NCBI RefSeq assembly: GCF_035046505.1
Contig: NC_089827.1
Span: forward strand, 61,384,856 to 61,448,855
Length of the DNA stretch: 64,000 nucleotides
DNA from: Tiliqua scincoides
Lineage: Eukaryota; Chordata; Lepidosauria; Squamata; Scincidae
Direction of reading: 5' to 3'
Below the pieces are notes generated by a model that was not told the DNA's origin, made no database searches, and saw nothing but the letters and a program-made list of their open reading frames with translations. How positions within the stretch are numbered: position 1 is the stretch's first letter; the number at the start of each line of letters is the position of its first letter. Positions 1 through 13,291 of the stretch are shown here, piece after piece. The position numbers and the translations under genes were made by a program.

Positions 1-349
1 CAACCGATTTATTCCACTACAAAGATAAAGAGCACTTTCAACATCTTTAAAAAGTTTCTCATTAATGCCTTCAGTGTATCCAGGGCTTTTAGCCAAATCA
101 GTAAATCAAAGCCGGGGACAATATTTTCACATACTTAACTTAAATTTCCAACTTAAACTTTACGATTCATGCTTTTTCTTCCATATGGTATCTTAGCACG
201 GAGCCTGCAAGTTGACTGCAGACACTGCATCTCCCCCAGTACTGTCCCTGATGATTAGGTTTCCGAGAAGAAAGCCCCTCTGGTCAGGCTTTCAAAATCT
301 CAGATACCTGCACTGTGGAAAGATCTTATCTCTCCTGATAAAGGTGGTT

Positions 350-940
350 TGACTCTGTCAGTCCGCTTCTCCGGGGGCTACATTGGCTGCCCATTCGTTT
401 CCGGGCCCAATTCAAGGTGCTGGTCTTGACCTTTAAAGCCCTATACTGCTCTGGGCCAGGCTATCTTAGAGATCGCCTACTCCCGTACAATCCGGCTCGT
501 CCTCTCAGGTCATCAGAGAAGGCCTTTTTGCATGTACCGCCGCCTAAAGAGGTACGTGGGGCAGCGGCAAGAAATAGGGCCTTCTCAGTAGTGGCACCAA
601 TGTTATGGAACTCCCTTCCCCTTGACTTGAGAATGGCTCCCTCCCTCGAGACCTTTCGGCGAGGCCTGAAGACCTTGTTGTTTACACAAGCCTTCTGACT
701 CTATGGCCTTTTTAACATCTTTTATACATCTTTTAGTTTTTTACAGGTGTGATTCCTCTTTGAACTGCTGTTTTATGCTCTTTTTATTCTGACTTTTATC
801 TGATTACTGTTTTTATGGTTTCTCTTAATGTGTTTTTAATATGTTTTTATCTGTTAAATTATGTTTTTATCTGTTTTTTTTAAAATATGTTGTAAGCCGC
901 CCTGGGTCCCTTTGGGGAGAAGGGCGGGATAAAAATAAAG

Positions 941-975
<35 letters not shown>
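350..975 (+). mobile_element. L2-type LINE, 3' end
   Basis: A reading frame at 417-698 encodes the C-terminus of an L2-like reverse-transcriptase protein (FKALYCSGPGYL, RAFSVVAPMLWNSLPLDLR, LKTLLFTQAF), and the same homology starts near 350. A 3' UTR with the conserved CCGCCCTGGGTCCC box and a (TTA)n tail at 940-975 follows. The copy is 5'-truncated. Confidence 0.8.
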
Positions 976-1688
976 GATCTTCAGATCCTCTTCAGACCTG
1001 CTGTTTTTTGGGGAGAAAACACTGTCTCTCAGGAGCCCCTGGAGACATGTCTGTTCATCCACTGTTGGCTCCTCCTCCTTTTCGGACTGAGATACTTCTG
1101 ACTAATACAACCTGACAAGAACTGGCACTATTTCCCAGCTTTTACGAACTAGCTGATTGCATGTGCTAATTATGGTGTCTCCCTGTGATTCTTGGGACCT
1201 TGTAGAAATGTCCCCATAGCTGGGTGAGCATTCCTCTTGAACTCCCTGGCTCAGACTTTGCCCATCTCTTTTCAAATATGAAGATATTTCAGAGACAGGT
1301 CTGTTTTGAAATGATCCCTGAAGAATGAGAGATGTAATATATAGAAACTAAAGGAGCTAGTAGTCACAGGCTGTGAAACCAGGAATGAGGATCTCCAACA
1401 TGAGGTGATTATTTTGTCATACACCCCAACAGTTGCCCACTGTTACCTGAAAAATCTGGACATGGGTGGAACAGTATGTGATTTTTACATGAGACCTGGG
1501 CATATGGTAAATCTATCAGACACAGCAGTAACCCCCATCTCCCCATTCTCAGAGGGTCATGTGAACTGGCCTTCAACCAGCATTGGAGGTGCTAAGGCCC
1601 TTCAGCAGTGGGAGGACTGAGCGGCAGAAGAGCATCAGGGCCAAACAACACACAGGGTTTATTGTGTGAGTTTTGGCAAGCTTTCTAA

Positions 1689-1889
1689 GGGTGCAATCCT
1701 AACCCCTTATGTCAGTGCTTTCCAGCACTGACATAAGGGCAATGCAGCTCTGAGGCAAGGGAGCAAACATTCCCTTACTTTGAGGAGTCCTCCCTGAGTG
1801 ACACCCAACTGCAGGATGCAGCACACACCCCATTGGCACCGCTACACCAGTGCTGGAAAGCACTGACATAAGGGGTTAGGATTGCGCCC
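1689..1889. mobile_element. Harbinger-like miniature element (201 bp)
   Basis: The two ends are nearly perfect inverted repeats of about 41 bp, beginning GGGYGCAATCCTAACCCC. The element is flanked by TAA on both sides (1686-1688 and 1890-1892). A 3-bp TWA target duplication suggests the PIF/Harbinger superfamily. It has no coding capacity. Related copies recur throughout the window. Confidence 0.75.
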
Positions 1890-3645
1890 TAAAGCACATA
1901 ATTACCCTAAGACTCATGGCTGACAGACATGCCAGATAACCAATCATGGGTCTTTGTTAGACCACCCCAGTGTACACAGATGACACCCCAAGTATACTTT
2001 CACTAATGCTATTTGTAAACCCCTCCCACTTAACAAACCCTTCTGCAGATCCAATGTTGTTGAAAACCAGCAGTCCCTTTCCTGGAAGGAAGCAGCACTG
2101 ACTTCAGTGGTGTTTCCTCTGAGTCACTTATTCACACACACTCCAGTGGGCACGGGCAGTGTCAGAAGTTGAGATTGATGGGGAATGGGGGGTGAACCCT
2201 TTTTTTGCCTCAGCGTAGCCTGCCTTCTCCAGTGCAGCCCTCACTGCAAACACTTTGGGGTGAATGCTTCCTAGGATCTAGCACCTGACTGGAGTCACAC
2301 ACGTGGGTCATGGCACCCTGTTCTCAGAAGACAACTGAAGTGAGTGAGATGGGGAAGCCGGAGGGGGAGAACCTCCTGTCATGGAGCTCCTGGAGAACAT
2401 AAGGGAGAGATTGAAGAAGTCCAGTATGGGACGGTACATCCCTCTGTAGAGCACTTGTCATGCCCCCCCCCACCAGAGCTTCAGCCGTCCTCTTTTTAAA
2501 AAGCTGTAGTAGCACCATTCATGAAGCACCATGAAGAAAATAGGTAGAGGAAAGCAAGCGCTGCCACTTTGGTGGTGTGATAAGAGGGCCAAACAATTGA
2601 CCATTGAGAACAAGGTCTGTGGATATGCACAGTCTGGTCTGGGTTGCAGTGACAGAGCAAGTACACAAATGGTGTGATTCTGTAGTCACACAACAAATGG
2701 AGCATGGAAGGAGACAGGGCACACTATTGAAGCAGGAGCCATTGTTACCACTGCCAGATGGTGATAAGCAGAAACAAGAGACCCCCTTTAAACCATTTCT
2801 GCCTGGCCCACATGCATACACATTTGGTCCCTGTTGCATATATGCAATGTTGGGCAGAAATGGTTTAATGATGCATTAAGTGTAATGTGTAGTTTGGCCC
2901 TCAAATGGTCCACTGACAAGGCTAGGCGCAGACAAATCATAGTGCTTGTTGGGGGTGAAAGGGAAGCAGAATGAAAATGTGGGCTGTGAGACTCTCCCAT
3001 GAAATGCAAGGCAGGCTCTAAAGCTTCTGAGGCATGTGGGTGGGGGAAAGAGCTCACTGATTGCAGGGGAAATATTTGTCAAAATCAAAGATATCATTCC
3101 TGCTCAAATATACTGCTCCTGCCAAGATCATCTACACACCTCTCCTCATGCATGCAAACACTGACTGTGCTTATGAGAAGTGGGGTGGGGGAGAGGAAAA
3201 AACAAGCGCAGAATACGGCCCTTTTCCTCCAGGTGTTTGACAGCAAATCAAAACCAGTGAGTCAAAATACACAGACACGAAATGAGGCAGGTTGAGTTTT
3301 GTTAGCCATTCTTCCCCTGACTGGCTCCAACATTCCCCCAGCTCTGCAGTGTGTGGCCAGGCAGAGAGTGCATATTTTATTTTGCATTCTGGGTAGACAT
3401 GAGCTCACTCCCTGCCACCCTGTTCCTCCCTCGGAGAAGCACACAGCTGGGATTAGCATTCAAAATGGGACCCAGGTGTTTGCCTACCAGCCTCCTCCAC
3501 TATCACACTCCACTGCTCAGGAAATTCAGACAGCCCCACCCAAGTGTTTATGTTCAAACAGGGTTTGATTATTCTGGACTTGTTGGTGACTTTGATGGGG
3601 TATTTTAAGTTGTCATTTTTTTTTAATGCAGGAGTGGGTGACTGA

Positions 3646-3822
3646 GGGCACAATCCTAACCAACTTTTCAGCACTGAGGTAAGGGCAATGCAGCTCTGAA
3701 GTAAGGGAGCGAACATTCCCTTACCTTGAGGAGGTCTTCATTACTGCCACCCAAATTCAGGATGCAGCACGTACCCCATTCACACTGCTGTGTCAGTGCT
3801 GAAGTTGGTTAGGATTTGGGCC
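3646..3822. mobile_element. Harbinger-like miniature element
   Basis: This is the same family as the 1689-1889 element: ends GGGCACAATCCTAACC and GGTTAGGATTTGGGCC, with the internal AAGGGCAATGCAGCTCTGAA box. It is followed by TAA at 3823-3825 and then directly by another element. Confidence 0.7.
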
Positions 3823-3825
3823 TAA

Positions 3826-4336
3826 GGGCCCAATCCTATCACTCACCAGCCCAAAGCACATAGTGCCACTGATGGAGCACATGCCGCATACTATGGGGTG
3901 GTGACCAGATAGCCCAGAAGAGGTAGGTCAACTTTTTCTTAGCTTCCCATAGGTTGCCTAGCCTCCAATGGGTCTCCTTGGACCTACACCAGTTATTTTC
4001 CTAGTGTAAGACTGATGAGACACAGGGGGGAGGTGTAGGGCGGGGAAAAGAGGATAGGATTTTGGCATGCACTACTGCCACCAAGATCATCCCCCTCCCA
4101 CCCCCTGCCTGGCTCACCCCAAACTGCCTGCAACCCTTTCAAAAACCTCCCTCACAGCCAACCTACATGCTCTGATGGGGTCTCTGGGAGCTGCTGTCAT
4201 GCACACAGAACTTCTGGCAGCTTGTGCCTGTGGCTTTAAGGTGCACAGTGTCAGCGCAGTTTTGTGTGGCCGGTCTGGGGCTTATGGTGGCAGATCTTGC
4301 AATCCATCACCTCAAGTCCTAGATAGGATAGCTCGG
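3826..4336. mobile_element. Longer element with the same termini (about 511 bp)
   Basis: The left end is GGGCCCAATCCTAT and the right end is ATAGGATAGCTCGG, flanked by TAA on both sides (3823-3825 and 4337-4339). The interior differs from the 170-200-bp form and contains the CATAGGTTGCCTAGCC and GGTCTCCTTGGAC boxes, also seen near 56830-56860. Confidence 0.6.
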
Positions 4337-5019
4337 TAAGGCAGCAAACAGAATCTGAACATTCACTGCAGACTATCTGAGGTCACTTCACATGTTGCAT
4401 GTTCACATGTTTCAGAGATTCATGTAAAGATGTGATCTATGAATATAACAGATCACTGTATTTCACAGATGCCTATACCAGGATTGCCGGCTCTTATGCA
4501 CACAATGGCATGTATGTACTTGAATGATTTGATTGCTTGCTCATACAATTACAGGCCAAATGCTAGCAATTCAAGGACTGCCGGGAACTGCAAAGTGTTT
4601 CAGGTATGCAGTCACCTTTGTTGACTTGGGTCATTTAAAATCTCTTTGGTTTTTCACTCTGGAATGCTAAATTCCACCCATAAACAATAACAGCCCTCCT
4701 GATGATGGGACGATTACTTATCTGGGTAAAGAGACACTGTTCAGATCCCCTGAACTTGCCAGGAGTTGTTGACTCTTGCAGCACACCACCTTATTCATTC
4801 CTTAACTGTGTAAACACATTAGAAGTTGAAATGAGTTCAGGGGCTGTTATCCCAGGAGACCAGATTGCATAAACAGAGGTCTGAAACATATAGCTTTACA
4901 ATTTTTCCTTTTTAAAATGTTTGTTGGGTGTGTCTCAAGCCTATTCACTCTGAGTGAAGGTTCAGAGTGAGGTTTTTCATATAAGTGAACGTGTGTAATA
5001 AACTATGGGACCATGTGGA

Positions 5020-5184
5020 CAGTAGAGTAGCTACAGGGTGGTGGAATGGTAAATACTGCAGGAGCCGCATTGCAGTCATTGCCCAGAATGACTTGGACGG
5101 TGAGTGGGAGGGGCCACTTACATGGCGCATTGCGGAATCTGCTATGCTTACCACATTGCCCCCCCCCCCGTAGCTACACTACTG
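5020..5184. mobile_element. hAT-like miniature element with 8-bp target duplication
   Basis: The terminal inverted repeats are CAGTAGAGTAGCTAC at 5020-5034 and GTAGCTACACTACTG at 5170-5184. The flanks CATGTGGA (5012-5019) and CATGTGGG (5185-5192) match at 7 of 8 positions. An 8-bp duplication and CAG..CTG ends fit the hAT superfamily. Confidence 0.78.
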
Positions 5185-5559
5185 CATGTGGGCAACCATT
5201 TTCAGGACCAGCCCAAGAATTTCTGTTGCCTGGGGCGGCATGCCAATTCCTGCCCCTCCTTACCCAATGATGTTCCAACCTCTGCCATTCATCAATGTCT
5301 TCCCCAGCACTCTCCTCTCCTTCACATTACCTCTTCCTCTTCATCCCCCTTTTCCAGTCCAGGGAGTGGAACAAAAATGAGGAGCAGTACAGGCAAGAAG
5401 TTAGAGTTCCCCCCACCAATCTGCTACCTGATGCAACAGCTTCAGTTAGCTTAATGGTTGGGCCAGCCCTGGCTGTTTCATTTGTAATACAGAGTCAAAA
5501 CTGGATTGACCACTGTAAACAGATAATTACAGCCAATCAAATCCTTGATATGTGTGCAT

Positions 5560-5713
5560 AAGAAGCTGCCTTATACTGTGCCAGACCCTTGTCTACACTG
5601 ACTGGCAGTAGCTCTTCAGGATTTCAGATAAGGGTAGTCCTACCTGGAGATGCCAAGGATTGAACCTGGAATCTGTATACTAAACAGGTGCTCAAGTACC
5701 AAACTACAGCCCC
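5560..5713 (-). mobile_element. tRNA-derived SINE
   Basis: Read on the minus strand it starts with a tRNA-like GGGGCTGTAGTTTGGTA, has a B-box-like GGTTCAATCC, and ends in AAGGCAGCTTCTTATG. It belongs to the same family as the copy at 21151-21334. Confidence 0.7.
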
Positions 5714-8700
5714 ATTATGGGGCACATGTTTGCAAACATGTATGTCATATGTTGCTGTGTGCTGTGATTCATACATCACATGCTGCTGTCAGCACTTTCA
5801 GTTCTTAGATGTATACCTACATAATGCAATGTCTGAAGTGTTCAAGATTCAGACCCTTGGATATGAGTGCAGCTACAACAGGTTAAACGATGCTGGAATC
5901 TGGCCCAGGTTTCAAAATGTTTCATCTATGAAAAATATATATTCAACATAGCCCGTACTTAACAGATGACTGAGTTTACTGGACCAAAACTCTTGGAAGT
6001 GGGTTGAAAACTGCTACGAATGTTGGGTCATCCCACTGCAACAGGGCTCCAAGTGAACCTGTTACCAAAGAGAGGGTGGCCATGGTTTGCATGTCTGAAA
6101 TCTTGTGAATCCTACTTCTACAGCTCAACTGGCAGCATGAACCTAGCATGGTCACGGGGTACAATGAATCTACAAAGAAGCTCTCCTGCACACAAGTCCC
6201 ACTTCAATGAATGGCTGCCAGGCAGTGGGTGGCAGGCTCCACTGTGCAATTTTTGAGCTTCCTGTTCAGTTATAGATTATTTGTGCAAGAGAATATGCTG
6301 GGGAATTGTGCCTGTGTTTGGTAAGGAGCTCAACAACGGCAATGTTCGCATTATTAGTGGTTCAGAAAACTGCTCTGACAGAAATCAAGTAGAGAAGGGC
6401 AGGGGAATGTTGAGGGAGGGATGGTTGGAGCCTGGTGTATTTCCTGGTCCTGGGTGTGGTTCAGGAGGAGGGAGGCAAGGAAAGCAACTTGAGTAAATGG
6501 GGCAACATGGATTTTAGGTTGCCGTCTTCATTTTGTGGGGATTTGTTCATTTTTAACGCTATACTTTAGAGATTATATATCACCTATATACTTCAGGTGA
6601 TCTCTGCCTGTTAAGCTACCTGAAAGTTTAAAGTTTCTTTTTAAAAGGAAATCAGAAGTTGCAGTCATGAATATCCCTTATCACATCGGTTTTAGCCTAA
6701 GGTCCGAACTACTCGTTATGTTAAGCATATCTAGCCAGTGCTGGGCAAAGTACCAACTGGTGCTGGGCCGGCACTGACTCTGCACAGGGTGTCATGGACA
6801 TGCTTTATGGCATGTTTGTGACATCCTGTACCGTTTCTGAAGCTCAGCGCCAGCACTGGCCCAGTTTAGGATTGGGCCCTTAACTCTTTCCCTCTGCAAC
6901 AATCTTGATAGATAAAGTCCTTTCCCCTAGATGGTTGCCATTTAGAGAGATTCCCTGGTCTTCAATGGGAGCTAGCCATCTGGGGCAAATAGTGACTGCA
7001 AGAGGACCAATCCGGATTGGGACCATGGCAAAGTAGAGATTTAAAGCCCCTTGCCGCATAATGCCACAGTCCTGATCTGGATCAAGTACCCTGAGGCTCC
7101 TGTTTAGAATGAAATAAACACATTAATTCTAATAACTTGCTTAATGAAATATGTAAGTTGGACCCCTCGATCAGGTGTTTTAGAAGTACGTGCTCAGGGA
7201 CACAGGCAGTGCACACCAACACTGTGCATATTTGTACTGAAGTAGACTGCAGCATAGGGACAAGCTCCGTGGGAGTCTATTTGATGAATCAGGGCCAAAA
7301 TCAGCAATGTTTACGAAGCTCTGGCTCCTATGGGGTTTGTTAAGAAGGGATAACAAGTCAGAGTAATTACCCTGAAATAAGGTTAACTTCCGCCCCCATA
7401 CACTCCTCTTCTCCAAACGCAATAACACAGAACGGTCTGGACCTTGTTTTTCAGTTGCAGACAGATTCTCAGCGATGGAGTTAATTTATTAAACAAAAAT
7501 AAGTCCTGAGCTGAGACTTGGCTCATGTTCCCCACTTGAAATAGTAGCTGTCTCTTCCAGGGTTTGGGGTTTGGAAGTTCTGATTTGTTAAAGCAGAGGA
7601 GGAATAAGACTAAGCATGGTTTATATTAAACTGGACTCGCCACCAGAGCAGGGTATATTTCAGAGCAGGGTAAAATTTCAAAACACAATATGTGACTAAG
7701 ATCAACTGATTCAGTGTTCTGTGCTGGAGGGTTGAGAGGACTTTTTTCATGTTAGCCTCAGGGAACATCCTCAGGAAATCTTTTTAACAGGATCTCATCT
7801 AAAGGTATGAGATGATATGAGATGGAAATACAGCATCAGTAGGCTGTCCTATCAATCCTGCTATCCAGACTTTGAAGATATACTGGCTTACCCTATCCGG
7901 CATGAACACTGGAAAAAAACATGTGAATGATTTCATAGCACTCACTAATCACCTCCCTGCGCTGCTGTTTTCGCAGTTGTTAAATGGCAGCATGTCGCTA
8001 CCACAAAAGGCATTGTGTAGCAGTTTAACAAAGGAAGCAGGTTTAAACAGTGACCTTGAGATGCAAGATTTTTGTCGATGATCCTTCCCAGGTAGGATCT
8101 CTTAGTGAGGAGCTACGCATTTGTGACAGCCAGCACCAGCAGAGCACATGCTCCACCGGCACTGAGGCACAATAGGAGTGTGCCCGCAGTAAAGTTAAAT
8201 GTGAATGAAATTATTTATTTGCATCATGTTATTAATGACGTCCCATGCAGCATGCAGCTCCGACATAAACAGCAGGGCAGCCAGATTGTAAGATGTCGAT
8301 TTCACCAGAGACAACTAGGGCCCATACCATATACTCCTTTTGCTACTAAGTTAATCTGGTACTGCCTTGAGTGTGTTATGAGTGTCCCCAAAAAGCCAGA
8401 TGGAGCTACCTGCTTTGGCAGGTCTGTCTCTTCCTTTCATCTCCTTCCTCATAGTATGTGACTAACCTCTGTCTCACAAAATGAGTTCAGTGGACCCTGT
8501 CAGTTCTTACATCCATATCTTTAGTAGCGATACAGCCACCATGTTGGTGGGAGTGTGTATGCACAGATGACTACAAAATGGCAGCAGCTGAGTGGGTGGG
8601 CAAGTAACAGACAAAATATACTTTCTGTGGCCTTGTTGTTGGCTTCTTCTAAGGGCAGCCCAGCCGTGAGGCTGACTGCCTACCCCAGCCCATTGCCTAT

Positions 8701-10843
8701 CCAACCACTCCTCCATCCCTTGATCTTAGAGGGTGAGCAAAAGGAGCAGGGTTCATCTCCTCCTTTAGAGTCACTTTTTCTGAACAGATGGGAGTGGTTA
8801 TGTACTCAGGATCCTACCCACCGCAGGCTTAGAAGATGCAGTGCTGAAGAAAGACAATGACAGCAGGTGCTGGTTGATGGGTAGGTGGGCAAATGCTGGT
8901 TGAGGCACAGGGGGCTGGCAGGACTGGGCTGCTGGCTCACAGTGGCACAGGTACTAATGCTGGCATGGAGCGCTACTGGCTGGTGCTGGAATGCAGGGTG
9001 CTGGTACTGGCAGGGGAACAGCAGAATTTGGTGGCAGTTGATGGCAGAGTTTGACGCCACCTCAGGTACCTGGTCATCGTGGGTCACACCTGTTTCACCC
9101 CAGCCTTCCATTTCTTATGGTCCTGGATGCTCTCCCCCTTGACTTAATGCGAGTCATTCCCTTGAGCTCCACCTTCCATTTCCCTCCTTTTCCTTTCAAA
9201 CTTCCAAACTTGTCCAGGTCCATCTGCCCATCTTTTAATCCCTGCTCCCTCCATACCTTCTTTCCCAGATCACCATTTAGTTTCTTGGTTACCTGACTAA
9301 GAGTTGGGATCATGCTAACAGAGACAAGATATGTGACTTGTGACTTGTGACTAGTGATGTCACAAGGATCTTAAAATCTGAATACCTGTCCAATCTCCTT
9401 ATGATTTTATCCTCTGTATTTCTGAAAACACAACGGCATTGCCAGGGATGAGATGATTTCTCTTAGTTGCATGAGCACTAAACCCAGTGTGTTATCTCCC
9501 CACCTCTGAACTTGCCCATGGTATCAAGTGTTCATGTGCTGGCAAAGTGCATCTGATCAGGAGAGAAAGGTAGACAAGTTCAGGCACACACAGGTCTGGA
9601 GAATATGATATTGGTATATGCTCATTTTATTACTTTGGAGAACAGAATTTAGATCTTATTTATATGCTACCAGTAGGCACTATAAGAAAAACAAGGCAAG
9701 TGTGGCTAAGATCCTCGGTATTTATTTCTCCAAGTGTAAAACAGAATGCAGATGGAGGTAATGTTAAAGTGGCATCAAAAAGTCTCAAGGTGGCTGCAGC
9801 CAGCATAGTGTAATAAGCTTAAACTTCAGCCAGTAGGTATGTATGTAATCTCAGAAACCAGAAAAAGCTGCTCCATCTACCAGCTGTTTCTTCTGTGGTT
9901 TTACTGCATGGGTTCTTTGAGACACCAAATGTGATTTTAATCACATGTAGGTTCCCCCCCCCCCCCCAACTTTTTTTTAATTTTTTTTTTGGCCTAACCC
10001 AAAGTGCCATCTCCAGTAAGAGATCAACATAGGAGGGAAGGGGCATCTTAACTCTTTCTTCTCCACTGGTTTCCTCCACCGAAATTGCCATCCCCCTGTT
10101 TTTGGGCTTGTGGGATAAAATACATGAACAATTTGCAGTTGGAAAACCAGCAGAGAGAGAAGGGTTAAAAATCACTCATTTTTCTCCCTGCCCCCTCCAA
10201 CATGTCAGTCTTCTGATGGACAGCCTACTGCTGATGGACAGCAAAAGCTACTTTTGCTTTAAGAAGTGGAAGTGCACATGATTAATGTCACGTGTATTTT
10301 GATCTGTGCCATGAGAAACACCTGAACTGTGTTTACTGCAGTTTGGCTATCTTTCCACTGTTTCCTCTGTGACTAATATATAAATGATCATTTTCACCCT
10401 CCCCACATCCTATTGCTTTCTGCAAAAGACTAGACACTGCCCTGTTTTGGCAAGGTTCTCCTGTGATGGTTATGTTGCATTTGTGGAAGGGAAGGGCGTT
10501 GTATTCAGACATAGCACATGAACTGTGTAAACACAGAGTAAGCACAAACACCGAAGGCACTTTCACGAGTGCATTTTTTCAGACAGTCTAAGTATGTAAA
10601 CTGAACTCCCATAGGAGTGGGGACTGTGGCACCTTCAAGCAGCAATTTTCAACCACAGGGCCAGAAAGGGCTGGAGCAAAAAGAGCCAGCTGCTTCAACC
10701 TACATATGATTGATCTGAGTTCTGGGCAGACCTCCAGAGAGGAACCAGTAGGTATGTTGGGGAGTGTATAACTCAGTCAAGGATTAGAAGGGCACATAGG
10801 TGAGGAGCAAGACAAAAAACAATCACTTCCTCCCTATGTCTTC

Positions 10844-10899
<56 letters not shown>

Positions 10900-11690
10900 C
10901 CCTTTTCTTCCAGCTGAATTCACTTCCACTATCTAAGCTGGCACTTGGGCAGGGGACAGACCATGAGACTGTAAGCCATATAGGGGGAAGGACCTGGCCC
11001 TCCTCCCCTCTATGCACTGTTTTTGCTTTACTCATCATAATGCTGTCGTCATGTCTGGCTTGGATTTGGCCCTGGGGCAGGAACTGACCAGAATGGAATC
11101 TCTCTTCCTGCATCCAAGCTTGGCTCTGATCACCTTTGCATCTGCTGCAGATTCCTCTTGTTCCTCCCTCCCAGCTCCCTACCTTGTTCAGCCTCAGCAC
11201 CGGGAATGTTGGCCTCAGTGACTGCACATGGCTCCAGCCTCCCTGTTGCCAGCCACTGTCCTTACCAGACTGCTGGCCCTTTTCCTTTTCCCTCCTACTC
11301 AGGTTTCAGACATTGTGGGGCTGTAAAGGTAGAAAAGTGCTATGTACGATTTGCCATGAGGCTCTTCCCCCTTCCAAAAAGGTTGTCATCCTGTTCAAAT
11401 TAAGTCATGTCTGCACATCTTGTGACCCTCCAAGCTGAATCCAGCACAGCCACATACTGTGGCTTGCCAGGGTCTTGATAAATCTGATTTTGCTGCATGC
11501 CTGAGGTGGCCAAAGCAGGGGGGGGCAGAGGGGGGAGAGGCTATCAAGCACAGGCAGGACCAGAACTAATGGGTAGAGTTTAGAATGGTGGATCAAAAAT
11601 CTATGCCTCTTTCTTGCTTCAGCTCTCATCACCAGCACTGCACCTTTTATCCAGGAAGGGTTGGGGAGTATTATTATTTATTATTTTATT
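5714..11690. other. Gene-free intergenic stretch
   Basis: I see no convincing exon on either strand. The stretch holds a partial Harbinger-like element at about 6716-6888 (ends in TAGGATTGGGCCC before TTA), a poly-C/poly-T tract near 9954-9990 and a (CA)n repeat at 10848-10898. Open frames here are short and lack family signatures. Confidence 0.5.
10848..10898. repeat. (CA)n microsatellite
   Basis: About 25 perfect CA units. Confidence 0.97.
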
Positions 11691-12110
11691 TCTAATATGT
11701 GCATGCCACTTTTTGCCTTGTACCCATAGAAATCAACTGGCAATGACCTCAACTCAGCCAAACAAAAGGCACATTGAAATAAACAGGTCTTAAGTAGACA
11801 CCTAAAGACTACAAGAGAAGAAGCTGCATGAACTTCTTGAGGAAGTACATTCCAGAATGTGGGGCCTCCATGGAGAAGGCCCTTTCCCATTTACGCGCCA
11901 ACTGCATCTCTCTAGATGTGGTCCCACAAAGCAGAGCCTTTCCCTACACAGCTGTGCTCTGACGGCATGTGATGTAGTCACCTTGCTGAACTTACGCAGG
12001 GCTGGGTATGTTCAGCTTGTGAGTGGAAGATGTACATATGCTTGAGAACCATACATATGTTGCCCAAAATTCCACTATGGAAAAAAGGGCAGGATATAAA
12101 TGTAATAAAT
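11690..12110 (-). mobile_element. Degraded LINE/SINE 3' fragment (unclassified)
   Basis: The minus strand encodes LHGGPTFWNVLPQE and FRCLLKTCLFQ, reminiscent of the C-terminal LINE segment with an LWNSLP-type motif, next to a TTA-rich tail at 11690. It is too decayed to classify. Confidence 0.35.
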
Positions 12111-12889
12111 AGTAAGTTTGTTTTTCTGTGGCTTTTTTTTTAATTCTTAGGGAATATGAAATATTTTTTCCATTGAGCAGGGTTGGGCGGAGAAATGGCC
12201 ACAAGACATCCAGACTTTCAAGGGCTCAGGAATGGCGTTATAGCAAAGGAGACCTCAAGATGAAGATACACATGGGAATGCCTTGGGATCCAAGAAAATA
12301 CAACTGTTGCATCCAGAAGAATGTTCCCATTGGCATTCAGCACAATGGCAGAAGAGCTGTGTGGGATGACGAGACTGTGGGCTTTAACCAAAGTGTCTCC
12401 ATACACAAGCCAATGCTGCAGGCCTCCCAGTGCCATTTCCACCCATGGAAATAACTGCTTGGCAACTATGACTTATTTTTTCCAGTGGTGTGGGCTTAGG
12501 AAAAGCTTCCTCTGGTCTCCCTCTGTGGCCTTTGAGGAAGCCACTTAACCTTTCTAAGGCCATGTTCATAGCGCAACCTCAAGCACGTCTGACTGATGCA
12601 GAGCAGGCTCACCAAACCTGCTCTGTAGCAGGTAGATCTTTAGAAGAGGAGCACAGAGACCACAGCAGGGTTCAAGCATAACATGCTTTCCCTGCCAACA
12701 GGCTAGTTACAGTGGTCACACTTGATATATTAGTTAAGCATATGTTCCTATTATATTCACACATGCATATTCAGAGAGCCAGTCTAACTGGTAGCAGGTC
12801 TAGGCACTCTGTCCTCCATTGCACCTGGTCACCCTGCCTAGTTCGTACTAGCTGGTGGTTCACACTAGTTCATACGAGATAGCAGCTGC

Positions 12890-12890
<1 letters not shown>

Positions 12891-12949
<59 letters not shown>

Positions 12950-13284
12950 AGGTATTTCTATACCGCCTTTCTTGGTCCTCAGATTTCTCCTTAGACTTTA
13001 TTCAAGGCAGTTTACATAGGGAGGCAATTTAAATCCCAGTAGGGATTTTTACAATTTGAAATAAGGTTTCGATCTTTCAAGAAACCACAACATTCAAGTG
13101 TTTCTTTCTTGATCTGGTTGCACATTCTGGCCTCCATCCTCCCACGCTCGGAGCAGATGGAATAGCTCGGCTCAGCTTGTCAGCTGCTTCAAGGTCGCAC
13201 GGTGCAGGTGGCCTCGAACTGGCGACCTTCGGATATTATCTTCAGGCAAATGGAGGCTCAACCCTCTAGTCCAGACCTCCTGCT
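12891..13284 (-). mobile_element. tRNA-derived SINE with L2-like 3' tail and (ATT)n
   Basis: On the minus strand it begins AGCAGGAGGTCTGGACTAG, carries a B-box-like CCAGTTCGAGGCC, and ends AAAGGCGGTATAGAAATACC followed by (ATT)n at 12891-12948. The 3' end resembles L2-type LINE tails. A truncated relative is at 30857-31111. Confidence 0.7.
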
Positions 13285-13291
13285 ACACCAG

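Noticed and set aside
10333-10566. Minus-strand frame beginning with a signal-like sequence (MKVPSVFVLTLCLHSSCA)
   Set aside because: The hydrophobic start is short, no homologue is recognised, and no plausible splice partners or neighbours support a gene.
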